Shown: in pieces, positions 35,477 through 42,029 of the stretch
Layout of the letters: each line of letters opens with the position of its first letter
Numbering within the stretch: position 1 is the first letter of the stretch
Origin: Microbacterium oxydans
GTDB taxonomy: Bacteria; Actinomycetota; Actinomycetes; Actinomycetales; Microbacteriaceae
NCBI RefSeq assembly: GCF_026559675.1
Contig: NZ_CP092891.1
Coordinates: forward strand, 1,426,001-1,490,000
DNA: 64,000 nt
Direction: 5' to 3'
Made by a program: the position numbers and the translations under genes
Notes under the pieces: model-generated
Seen by the model: the letters and a program-made list of their open reading frames with translations, nothing else
Database searches by the model: none
Told to the model about the DNA's origin: nothing

Positions 35477-36991
35477 TTACTTCTCAGCGGAGACGGTGAC
35501 GTCGGCCAGGTTGATGCGCGAGTTGATCGAGTCCTCCGGGAACCCGGAGACGATCGGGCTCACCGCGGTGATGGTCTCGCCGTTGTACAGCCAGTCCGCG
35601 GCGTGGTCCTCCGACACGATGCGGGCAGCCTGCGCGAGGAGATCCGCGGACTTGTCCGGGTCGACCTCCTCCAGCGCCTTCGCGTACAGGTCCTGGACCT
35701 TCGCGTTGTCGTAGCCGAAGTAGTAGTCCGGGTTGGCGAAGTTGCCGAAGTCGCGCGGCTCGACGTGGAGCACGAAGCTCAGGTCGTAGTCGTGGTTGGT
35801 GTACACGTCCTCCAGCCAGGTGGGGAACTCGACCGAGTTGACGTCGAGCGTCACGCCGACCTTCTTGAAGTCGGAGATCAGCACCTTCGGGACCGTCGTG
35901 CCGTAGAACGAGGGGATCGTGAGGGTCAGCTCCAGGTCTTCCTGACCGGCCTCGGCCAGGAGCGACTTGGCCTTCTCCGGGTCGTAGGAGATCACGTCCG
36001 ACAGATCTTCGTAGCCCGGGTCGAGCTCGGGGATCGGACCGTACAGGGTCGTTCCGGCGCCGACGGCCTCGATCAGGCCCTCGTGGTCGATCGCGAGTCG
36101 CAGCGCTTCGCGCACGCGCACGTCGTCCAGCGGAGCCTTCTTGTTGTTGAAGGCGAGCGTCGCCTTGTCGGTCGTGCGTCCCTTCGTCAGGGTGAAGTCG
36201 CCCTCGAGCTGCGATGCGAGGTTCGGGTCCACGGCGGTGAGCACGTCGACGTCGTGGGCGAGGGCCGCGTTGACGCCCGCCGTGAAGTCGGGGATGTACT
36301 GGAACTCGACCTGCGCGACGCCGGCCGCCTCGCCCCAGTAGTCGTCGTTGCGCGCGAAGGTGATGCTGCTGCCGGTGTTCCAGCGCGTGAGCGTGAACGG
36401 CCCGGTGCCGTTCTCCGCCGTCTTCAGATCGGTCTTGTCGCCGGTCTTGAACACCAGGCCGGCGGGACCGGTCAGTGCGAAGAGGAAGTTCTGGTTCGGC
36501 TCGGAGAGCACGATCTTCACCGTGGTCGCGTCGGGTGCGGTGATCGACGTGACGGCGGCGAACTCGGCGTTGCCCTGCACGGTCTTGTCGGTGCGCACGG
36601 TCTCGTACGAGGAGACGACATCGGCCGACGTGAGCGGGGTGCCGTCGTGGAACACGATCCCGTCGCTCAGGCTGAACGTGTAGGTGAGGCCGTCGTCGGA
36701 CACCTCGTAGTCGGAGGCGAGACGCCCTTCGACCTCGTTGTCCTGCGTTCGGCTGACCAGGCCCTCGTAGATGTTGTCGATGAGGATCTGCTCGAGCGCG
36801 GCGCCACTGGTGTGGCGGATGTCGAGGTTGGTCGGCTCGAGGACGAGGCCGACGTGCAGGGTCGCGTCGGGGTCGGGCGAGCTCGGTGCGCTGGACGGCG
36901 CCTGGTCGGGGGTGCCGGAGCAGGCGCTCAGGATCACGGCGGTGGCCGCGAGCGCGGAGATCAGCGCGAGACGTCGGGTGCGTCGGAACAT
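35477..36991 (-). CDS. ABC transporter substrate-binding lipoprotein, SBP_bac_5 family (second importer)
   Basis: Extracytoplasmic binding protein (504 residues from ATG 36991). The signal RRTRRLALISALAATAVILSAC ends in the lipobox LSAC, followed by a Ser/Pro/Ala linker. Body motifs include LTYTFSLSDGIVFHDGTPLTSADVV (domain I) and VREALRLAIDHEGLI, which are standard for peptide/nickel/oligosaccharide binders. ATG 36991 follows GAGAGGAAA; another in-frame ATG at 37015 lacks a site. A TAGGCT box lies at 37036-37041. First gene of a five-gene operon. Confidence 0.9.
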   Translation of the reverse strand: MFRRTRRLALISALAATAVILSACSGTPDQAPSSAPSSPDPDATLHVGLVLEPTNLDIRHTSGAALEQILIDNIYEGLVSRTQDNEVEGRLASDYEVSDDGLTYTFSLSDGIVFHDGTPLTSADVVSSYETVRTDKTVQGNAEFAAVTSITAPDATTVKIVLSEPNQNFLFALTGPAGLVFKTGDKTDLKTAENGTGPFTLTRWNTGSSITFARNDDYWGEAAGVAQVEFQYIPDFTAGVNAALAHDVDVLTAVDPNLASQLEGDFTLTKGRTTDKATLAFNNKKAPLDDVRVREALRLAIDHEGLIEAVGAGTTLYGPIPELDPGYEDLSDVISYDPEKAKSLLAEAGQEDLELTLTIPSFYGTTVPKVLISDFKKVGVTLDVNSVEFPTWLEDVYTNHDYDLSFVLHVEPRDFGNFANPDYYFGYDNAKVQDLYAKALEEVDPDKSADLLAQAARIVSEDHAADWLYNGETITAVSPIVSGFPEDSINSRINLADVTVSAEK

Positions 36992-37035
36992 GGGCGTTTC
37001 CTCTCGGTGCGGCATTTGCTGTGTGCCGTCGGATC

Positions 37036-37041
37036 GAGCCT
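37036..37041 (-). promoter_or_regulatory. -10 box (TAGGCT) of the second dpp-type operon
   Basis: TAGGCT on the minus strand lies about 45 bases before the binding-protein ATG, leaving a leader with a clear ribosome-binding site, in contrast to the leaderless genes. Confidence 0.45.
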
Positions 37042-37083
37042 AGAGATGCGTGGCGGGGTGCGGGTCGGGTGTGGAACGGAACG

Positions 37084-38010
37084 TCATATTCCGCGAGCGG
37101 AGGATGCCGATTCGATGAGGGAGGCCAGGAGGACCGGCGCGGTCTCCTGGACATTGTGCGTCGCGTCCAGGACCACGACGCGGGCGGAGGGCACGCGCCG
37201 CTGCAGCTCGGCCGCATCCGCGGCGCTGACGAATCCCCGCTCGGCGCGGACCAGGGTGATCGGGGCGCTGACCCCGGCCAGGTCGTCCCACCCCGTCTCG
37301 TGCAGGACCGACGGCGCGGTCGCGGAGCCGGCATCGTGGGCGGCCAGCGCCTGGGCGGCGAGGTGGGCGAAGTGGTGCTTCCACTCCACGCGTCCGTCCG
37401 GGCGCACGCGGGTGTTGAGGAACACGCCGCGCTCGGTCTCGGCGCGGTTGCCGCCGAAGCCGAGCGACATCGCCTTGTCGACGAGCTCGTCGCGGGTCGC
37501 GAAGTCGGTGGGACCGGCGTAGAACTCGCGCAGCGCGGCGGGTCCCGCGGTCACATCGATGCCGGGAGTGATGTCGACGATCACGAGCTCGGCGACGAGG
37601 TCGGGTCGGGAGGCGGCCAGTGCGGCGCCGGTGAGGCCGCCGAGCGACTGCCCGACGACGATCTGCGGCGCGGCGGTCCAGGCCTCGAGCGCCGCCGCGA
37701 CATCGCGGGCGAGCGTGCGCGGCGTGTAGTCGACGTCGTCCCGCCAGGAGGAGTCGCCGTGTCCGGCGAGGTCGATCGCGAGCAGCGGCTGCCCGAGGGC
37801 GAGGGCGGTCGTGTCCCAGGTGTGGGCGTTCAGCCCCGCCCCGTGCAGGAGCGTGACGCGCGGAGGCTCCGTCCCGAAGCGCAGGGCGCTCAGGGTGCGT
37901 CCGTCATCGAGGGGGAGGCTGAGGCGCTGTGTTTCCGGAAGCGGAACGCCGAGCGCATCGGCCTGTGCGGGAAGATAGCTGAACTCGCTGATGTCGATCG
38001 CCACGTCCAC
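37084..38010 (-). CDS. alpha/beta hydrolase
   Basis: Serine hydrolase (308 residues from GTG 38010). Motifs are VTLLHGAGLNAHTWD (oxyanion region), DLAGHGDSSW, the nucleophile elbow VVGQSLGGLTGAALA and the terminal HNVQETAPVLLAS with the catalytic His. Substrate unknown; the fold group includes esterases and C-C hydrolases. The frame is open to 38211, but those codons cross the divergent promoter. GTG 38004 is an alternative start because CAGAAT precedes it by exactly six bases. The gene diverges from the AhpD-like gene. Confidence 0.8.
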   Translation of the reverse strand: MDVAIDISEFSYLPAQADALGVPLPETQRLSLPLDDGRTLSALRFGTEPPRVTLLHGAGLNAHTWDTTALALGQPLLAIDLAGHGDSSWRDDVDYTPRTLARDVAAALEAWTAAPQIVVGQSLGGLTGAALAASRPDLVAELVIVDITPGIDVTAGPAALREFYAGPTDFATRDELVDKAMSLGFGGNRAETERGVFLNTRVRPDGRVEWKHHFAHLAAQALAAHDAGSATAPSVLHETGWDDLAGVSAPITLVRAERGFVSAADAAELQRRVPSARVVVLDATHNVQETAPVLLASLIESASSARGI

Positions 38011-38084
38011 ATTCTGCGCCCTTGCGGGGACGCCGGAGAAATGCGAGAGCATCATGACAAGTGATTTCGGACTCGCGCCGTAAC

Positions 38085-38096
38085 TTATGTACATAA
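38085..38096. promoter_or_regulatory. perfect 12-base palindrome between divergent genes
   Basis: TTATGTACATAA is fully symmetric and lies in an AT-rich patch of the 172-base gap between the hydrolase and the AhpD-like gene. It has the size of a dimeric repressor site (TetR, MarR or GntR type). No regulator gene adjoins it. Confidence 0.4.
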
Positions 38097-38170
38097 TTCT
38101 CGGACTTGGGTTGGCAGTTTGCATTCGCTCTGATATCGCGCCCTCTCGGGCCACGAGGCCCCCGGCCGAA

Positions 38171-38176
38171 TAGCAT
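38171..38176 (+). promoter_or_regulatory. -10 box (TAGCAT) of the AhpD-like gene, predicted leaderless
   Basis: TAGCAT is followed by six bases (GGAGTC) and the ATG at 38183. Confidence 0.6.
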
Positions 38177-38182
38177 GGAGTC

Positions 38183-38659
38183 ATGAGCGAGACGCGCGTG
38201 CACCTGTCCAAGACCGAGCCGACCGCCTACCAGGCGCTGGACGCCTTCTCGAAGACGGTGGGCGAGATCTGCGCGGCCAACGGCATCGACGATCGCCTCA
38301 AGGAGATCGTCATGATCCACTGCTCGCAGCTGAACGGGTGCAGCTACTGCACCCGGATCCATGTCGACAGGGCCGTTGCGGCGGGCATCGACACCGACAC
38401 GCTCACCCAGATCCCGTCGTGGCGCGAGAGCGGTGTGTTCAGCGAGCGGGAGCGCGCGGCGCTCGAACTCGCGGAGGCGTTCACGTTCATCGCCGAGGAC
38501 GGCATCTCCGACGAGGTGTACGACCTCGTCGGAAGCGTCTTCACCGAGAAGGAGTACGCCGCTCTGAGCTGGGCGTGCGTGTCCATCAATGCGTTCAACC
38601 GCATCGTGATCGCCGGCCGCTACCCGGTGCCGCCCCGCACTCCGCAGGCCCAGGCATGA
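38183..38659 (+). CDS. carboxymuconolactone decarboxylase / AhpD-like protein
   Basis: All-helical protein of 158 residues with the peroxidatic-type motif E41..C53-SY-C56..H60 (LNGCSYCTRIH) seen in AhpD alkylhydroperoxidases. The family decarboxylates carboxymuconolactone or, when the CxxC-H motif is present as here, acts as a thiol-based peroxide reductase; the second fits better. It ends in an ATGA overlap with a tyrosine phosphatase gene, so the two are made together. Confidence 0.87.
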   Translation: MSETRVHLSKTEPTAYQALDAFSKTVGEICAANGIDDRLKEIVMIHCSQLNGCSYCTRIHVDRAVAAGIDTDTLTQIPSWRESGVFSERERAALELAEAFTFIAEDGISDEVYDLVGSVFTEKEYAALSWACVSINAFNRIVIAGRYPVPPRTPQAQA

Positions 38660-39378
38660 CGATCCTCGACGTCGAGGGCGTCACGAACGTCCGCGACGTC
38701 GGCGGCATCCCGGCGACGGGCGGTCGCATCCGCTCCGGCGTGCTGCTGCGGTCGGGCCAGCTGTCCGGGGCGACCACCGCCGGCGCGGCGGCAGTGCGGT
38801 CGAGCGTGCGGCACATCGTCGATCTTCGCGACGGGGAGGAGGTCGCGGCGGAGCCCACCGAGATCGAGGGGCCGGCTACCACGCACCTTCCGCTGTTCCT
38901 GGGTTCGGTCCGCTCCTTCTTCGAATCGGACACGAGCCTCGACGATCTCTACCTGCACCTTCTCGAGGAGAGCGGCGAGCGCCTGGTCGACGCCATCCGC
39001 GTCATCGCGGCGGGGGAGCCGACGCTCGTGCACTGCACGGTCGGCAAGGACCGCACCGGGGTGACCGTCGCTCTGGCGCTCTCGGCCGTCGGCGCCGATC
39101 GTGAGGCCGTGATCGCGGACTACGCGCTCACGGAGTCGCAGCTGCCCGCCCAGCGGTCGCGGCGCATCGCCGAGTATCTGCGGGCCCAGCATCCGGAGGC
39201 CGTGCACGCGGTGGCCCTCGCCACCCAGTCGCCCGCGCCCGTGATGCGCCGACTCCTCGAGCAGGTGGACGAGCGCTGGGGCTCGGCTGCCGGCTATCTG
39301 CGCGCGAACGGCATGACCGAGGGCGAGCTCGCGGACCTGAAAGCGGCCCTCGTCGAGCCGGTGCCCTCGCCCCGCTGA
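38656..39378 (+). CDS. tyrosine-protein phosphatase, PtpB/Siw14-like
   Basis: Cysteine-based phosphatase of 240 residues. The P-loop HCTVGKDRTG gives nucleophile C127 and Arg133. The N-terminal TNVRDVGGIPATGGRIRSGVLLRSGQLS is diagnostic of the bacterial Y_phosphatase3 family (Mycobacterium PtpB, Listeria LipA), which removes phosphate from phosphotyrosine and sometimes phosphoinositides. ATG 38656 overlaps the AhpD-like stop; longer in-frame versions from 38338 lie within that gene. No signal peptide is visible, so the default location is the cytosol. Confidence 0.88.
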   Translation: MTILDVEGVTNVRDVGGIPATGGRIRSGVLLRSGQLSGATTAGAAAVRSSVRHIVDLRDGEEVAAEPTEIEGPATTHLPLFLGSVRSFFESDTSLDDLYLHLLEESGERLVDAIRVIAAGEPTLVHCTVGKDRTGVTVALALSAVGADREAVIADYALTESQLPAQRSRRIAEYLRAQHPEAVHAVALATQSPAPVMRRLLEQVDERWGSAAGYLRANGMTEGELADLKAALVEPVPSPR

Positions 39379-39401
39379 CCCCGGCGGATACTCAGCTGGA
39401 G

Positions 39402-39420
39402 CAAGGTTAGGCAAGCCTTC
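39402..39420 (+). promoter_or_regulatory. DtxR/IdeR iron box
   Basis: Nineteen bases (39402-39420, core AGGTTAGGCAAGCCT) match 13 of 19 positions of the DtxR/IdeR consensus. It overlaps a possible -35 (TTAGGC, 39407-39412), which lies 16 bases before the -10 TACGAT (39429-39434). Iron-loaded DtxR bound here would block transcription of the siderophore-interacting gene. Confidence 0.75.
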
Positions 39421-39428
39421 ACTTGGTG

Positions 39429-39434
39429 TACGAT
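39429..39434 (+). promoter_or_regulatory. -10 box (TACGAT) of the siderophore-interacting gene
   Basis: TACGAT ends nine bases before ATG 39444, so the mRNA leader is nearly absent. The iron box lies directly upstream. Confidence 0.5.
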
Positions 39435-39443
39435 GAGATCACC

Positions 39444-39914
39444 ATGGACACCTCGCTCGAGACCCGCAGCACGCGTGCGGAACGCCGCGCAGCACGTCAG
39501 CGCGCACACCACCTGGTGACGGCGGACGAGCACTCGCTCACCGAGCTCGAGGTCTTCCTGACGACTCTGCCGCTCTGCGCCTCCGGCCGCATCTTCATCG
39601 AGGTGCCCGAGGTCTCGGACATCGGCGTGATCGACGCTCCCGGGCGTATGACCGTCACCTGGCTCGCTCGCGAGCAGCGCTCGGGCACCCCCGGCAGCGG
39701 TCGTGCCTGCGCACCGGGTCAGGCTCTGGCGCGGGCGACCTGCGCCTGGGCCGACGAGATGATGTGCGACGACGAGCTGGAGACCAAGGTCACCCTCCTC
39801 GGCGGGTACCTGGGAACGGCCGACATCGTCGAGCACCTGACGAACGCGCTGGAGATCTCGCCGGCGCTCATCCACGCACCGGAGCGCTTCGGTCTGCTGC
39901 CCGCCGACCGCTGA
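39444..39914 (+). CDS. siderophore-interacting protein (SIP-domain only)
   Basis: Cytosolic protein of 156 residues corresponding to the C-terminal, NAD(P)H-binding SIP domain of ferric-siderophore reductases. HHLVTADEHSLTELEVFLTTLPLCASGRIFIEV near 20-52 and VTWLAREQ are family patterns. The FAD-binding half present in ViuB/FscN-type enzymes is absent, so it may need a partner or be a regulator of siderophore reduction. ATG 39444 is preferred to TTG 39423 because the -10 box lies between them. The DtxR/IdeR box upstream predicts expression when iron is low. Confidence 0.82.
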   Translation: MDTSLETRSTRAERRAARQRAHHLVTADEHSLTELEVFLTTLPLCASGRIFIEVPEVSDIGVIDAPGRMTVTWLAREQRSGTPGSGRACAPGQALARATCAWADEMMCDDELETKVTLLGGYLGTADIVEHLTNALEISPALIHAPERFGLLPADR

Positions 39915-39918
39915 CGCC

Positions 39919-40362
39919 TCAGCGCGAGCGTCGCACGTAGTTGCCGTCTTCCAGACCGGCCTCGATCTCGAAGCGGTTGCGGAGCGGGTCACGGCCCGCG
40001 AACAGATACAGGAACGGCATCAGGAAGCCGTAGCGGAGCCACTGCGCCTTGTGCACCGCCTCGTGACGGAGGACGGCGTCGGTGGGTCGGGCGTCGCCCG
40101 TCAGGAAGCAGCCGCCGACGCACACGCCGCCTCGATTGAAGGTCCGGCTCGGCATGCCCTGGAAGATCCACAGACCGGCGCGGCGCTCGACAGGTCCGGT
40201 GCTCCACAGCGAACCCCAGAGCCAGCCCACCGCGGTGCCCCAGGCGTAGCCGAGGCGGCTGACCGGGGAGCGGAGCAGGAAGGCGGGGATGCGACGGTCG
40301 AAGCGCCGCCCGCGGGCCAGCGCCTCTTCGGCCGCCGGCCGCCAGTCGTCGCGCGCGCTCAT
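39919..40362 (-). CDS. small HExxH-containing protein of unknown function
   Basis: Protein of 147 residues from ATG 40362, overlapping the arginase-like gene by ATGA. The central part has a hydrophobic stretch (AWGTAVGWLWGSLW) and a later LRHEAVHKAQWLRYGFLMPFLYLF, where HEAVH matches the zinc-binding HExxH of metallopeptidases, next to a membrane-like segment. Homologous small proteins are known only as hypothetical, to my knowledge. Whether it is a protease cannot be settled from sequence; a third ligand is not obvious. It ends five bases from the convergent SIP gene. Confidence 0.7.
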   Translation of the reverse strand: MSARDDWRPAAEEALARGRRFDRRIPAFLLRSPVSRLGYAWGTAVGWLWGSLWSTGPVERRAGLWIFQGMPSRTFNRGGVCVGGCFLTGDARPTDAVLRHEAVHKAQWLRYGFLMPFLYLFAGRDPLRNRFEIEAGLEDGNYVRRSR

Positions 40363-41162
40363 GCCACGGCCCCGACCAGCCGCAGGAGCGCACCGAGGTC
40401 GTCGACCGCATCGGCGGGTGAGCGCGGTGCGAAACCGGCAATCGTCGCTCCGGCGAGAGGCACCTCCGTGCGCAGCGCACGGATGGCGGCGCTCAGGGCG
40501 GCCGGGGAGAGACCGAAGGGCACCGACGACGAGACGCCGGCGAAGTCCGAGGGGTCGAGCACATCGACATCGATGTGCACCCATACGCGCGATGCGCCGG
40601 TGGCGCGCACCGCATCGAGCAGTGCGTCCGGTCGTTCGAGGTCCTCGACCGAGAGGTTCGTGAGCGGGTCGAGCTGCTCGACCTCCGCATCGTCGAGGTT
40701 GCGCATGCCCACGGTCACCACACGGTTCGCAGGGATGGCGGGGGAGAGCACGAGCTGCTCCTCGCCCTCGCCGAGCAGAGCGCGCAGCGCCATCCCGGAG
40801 AAGGCACCGGACGGCGAGGTCTCAGGGGTGTGCATGTCGGCGTGCGCATCGCACCACACCACGGCGAGGTCGTCCGTCCCGCCCGGGAGCGCGTCCAGCG
40901 CCGCGACCGTGACGCTGCAGTCGCCGCCGATCACGACGGTGTCGGCATCGACGTGTCCGTGCACCAGCTCGCGGGTGCGTAACAGCGCGCTCAGGCGGCG
41001 GACGCCCGTGCCCAGGGACTCGCCGGCCTCGACCGGGACGTCGAGCACCGTCGTGGCTGCGCGGGGGAGGTCGCCGGCGATCGCGGAGGCGCCGTCGACG
41101 AGGAGCATGGCCCGCGGTGCGGGGGAGCCCTGCCACTGCGGGATGACGAGGAATCGCACCAT
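40359..41162 (-). CDS. arginase/agmatinase-fold protein with an altered first metal ligand
   Basis: Ureohydrolase-fold protein (267 residues). The metal motifs are DAHADMH (D105, H107, D109) and HIDVDVLDPSDF (D198, D200), as in arginase, agmatinase and formiminoglutamase. The first motif is GGDCS instead of GGDHS, so Cys82 replaces the usual His ligand of Mn-A. Substrate and activity are uncertain; guanidino-type hydrolysis in the cytosol is the family role. ATG 41162 starts at the family N-terminus, while the open frame upstream crosses the pspA terminator. It is coupled to the HExxH gene. Confidence 0.82.
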   Translation of the reverse strand: MVRFLVIPQWQGSPAPRAMLLVDGASAIAGDLPRAATTVLDVPVEAGESLGTGVRRLSALLRTRELVHGHVDADTVVIGGDCSVTVAALDALPGGTDDLAVVWCDAHADMHTPETSPSGAFSGMALRALLGEGEEQLVLSPAIPANRVVTVGMRNLDDAEVEQLDPLTNLSVEDLERPDALLDAVRATGASRVWVHIDVDVLDPSDFAGVSSSVPFGLSPAALSAAIRALRTEVPLAGATIAGFAPRSPADAVDDLGALLRLVGAVA

Positions 41163-41183
41163 GGGTGCCTCCGAAGAAGAGAG

Positions 41184-41220
41184 GGCGGATGCCCGGGGAG
41201 CGCGTCCCCGGACATCCGCC
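41184..41220 (-). terminator. terminator of the TPM-pspA operon
   Basis: A 16-base stem with one mismatch (41184-41199 with 41205-41220) closes a GCGCG loop just past the pspA stop. Confidence 0.75.
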
Positions 41221-41227
41221 GGTCGTG

Positions 41228-41971
41228 TCAGTTGCCTTCGATGGCCTGACGGGGAGCGCTGCCGCCGGCCTTGAGCTCGGCGAGACGAGCCTCGACCTCG
41301 GTCAGCTCGCCGAGGTCTTCCAGGCTCTCGAACTGGGCGTCGAGGCTGGACGCGGCCAGCTCGATCTTGCCCTGCGCGATGGCCTCCTGACGGCGGACCT
41401 TGTCCTCGAACCGGCCCAGCTCGCTGGTGGGGTCGAGCACGTTGATCGAGCCGACCGCATCCTGCACCTTCGTCTGCGCCTCGGCGACCTTGGCGCGGGC
41501 GAGGAGCTCGCTGCGCTTGTTCTTGAGCTCGACGAGCTTGTCCTTCATGCCGTTCAGGCCGCTCTTGAGCTTGTCGACGATCTCGGTCTGCGCGGCGATC
41601 TGCGGCTCGGCACCGGTGGCCTCGCGCTCGGCGCTGATCTGGCGCTGGAGCGCGATCTTGGCGAGGTTGTCGAACTTGTCGGCGTCGGCGGCGTTGCCGC
41701 TGGAGCGCATCTCGTCGGCCTTGCGGCTGGCGGCGAGGGCCTTGTTGCCCCACTCGGTCGAAGCCTGGACGTCTTCCTCGTGGTCGCGCTCGAGCAGACG
41801 CAGGTTGCCGATGGTCTCCGCGATGGCGGACTCGGCGTCGGCGATGCTGTTCGTGTAGTCGCGGACGAGCTGGTCGATCATCTTCTGCGGGTCTTCTGCG
41901 GAGTCCAGCAGGGAGTTGATGTTCGCGCGGACGAGGGTCGAGATTCGTCCGAAGATGGACTGCTTGGTCAT
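41228..41971 (-). CDS. pspA: PspA/IM30-family envelope-stress protein
   Basis: Peripheral membrane protein of 247 residues, nearly all predicted coiled coil, belonging to the ESCRT-III-like PspA/Vipp1/IM30 family that protects or remodels damaged membranes. It begins SIFGRISTLVRANINSLLDSAEDPQKMIDQLVRDY, the conserved amphipathic helix and first coil. The C-terminus is short. It follows the TPM-domain membrane protein gene on the same strand (58 bases apart) and ends in a terminator. Confidence 0.93.
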   Translation of the reverse strand: MTKQSIFGRISTLVRANINSLLDSAEDPQKMIDQLVRDYTNSIADAESAIAETIGNLRLLERDHEEDVQASTEWGNKALAASRKADEMRSSGNAADADKFDNLAKIALQRQISAEREATGAEPQIAAQTEIVDKLKSGLNGMKDKLVELKNKRSELLARAKVAEAQTKVQDAVGSINVLDPTSELGRFEDKVRRQEAIAQGKIELAASSLDAQFESLEDLGELTEVEARLAELKAGGSAPRQAIEGN

Positions 41972-42029
41972 GCGTGATTCCTTTCAGAGGGCGTCTTCGA
42001 GAGCTTGGCGTAAGTGTCTGTGTAGGGGA

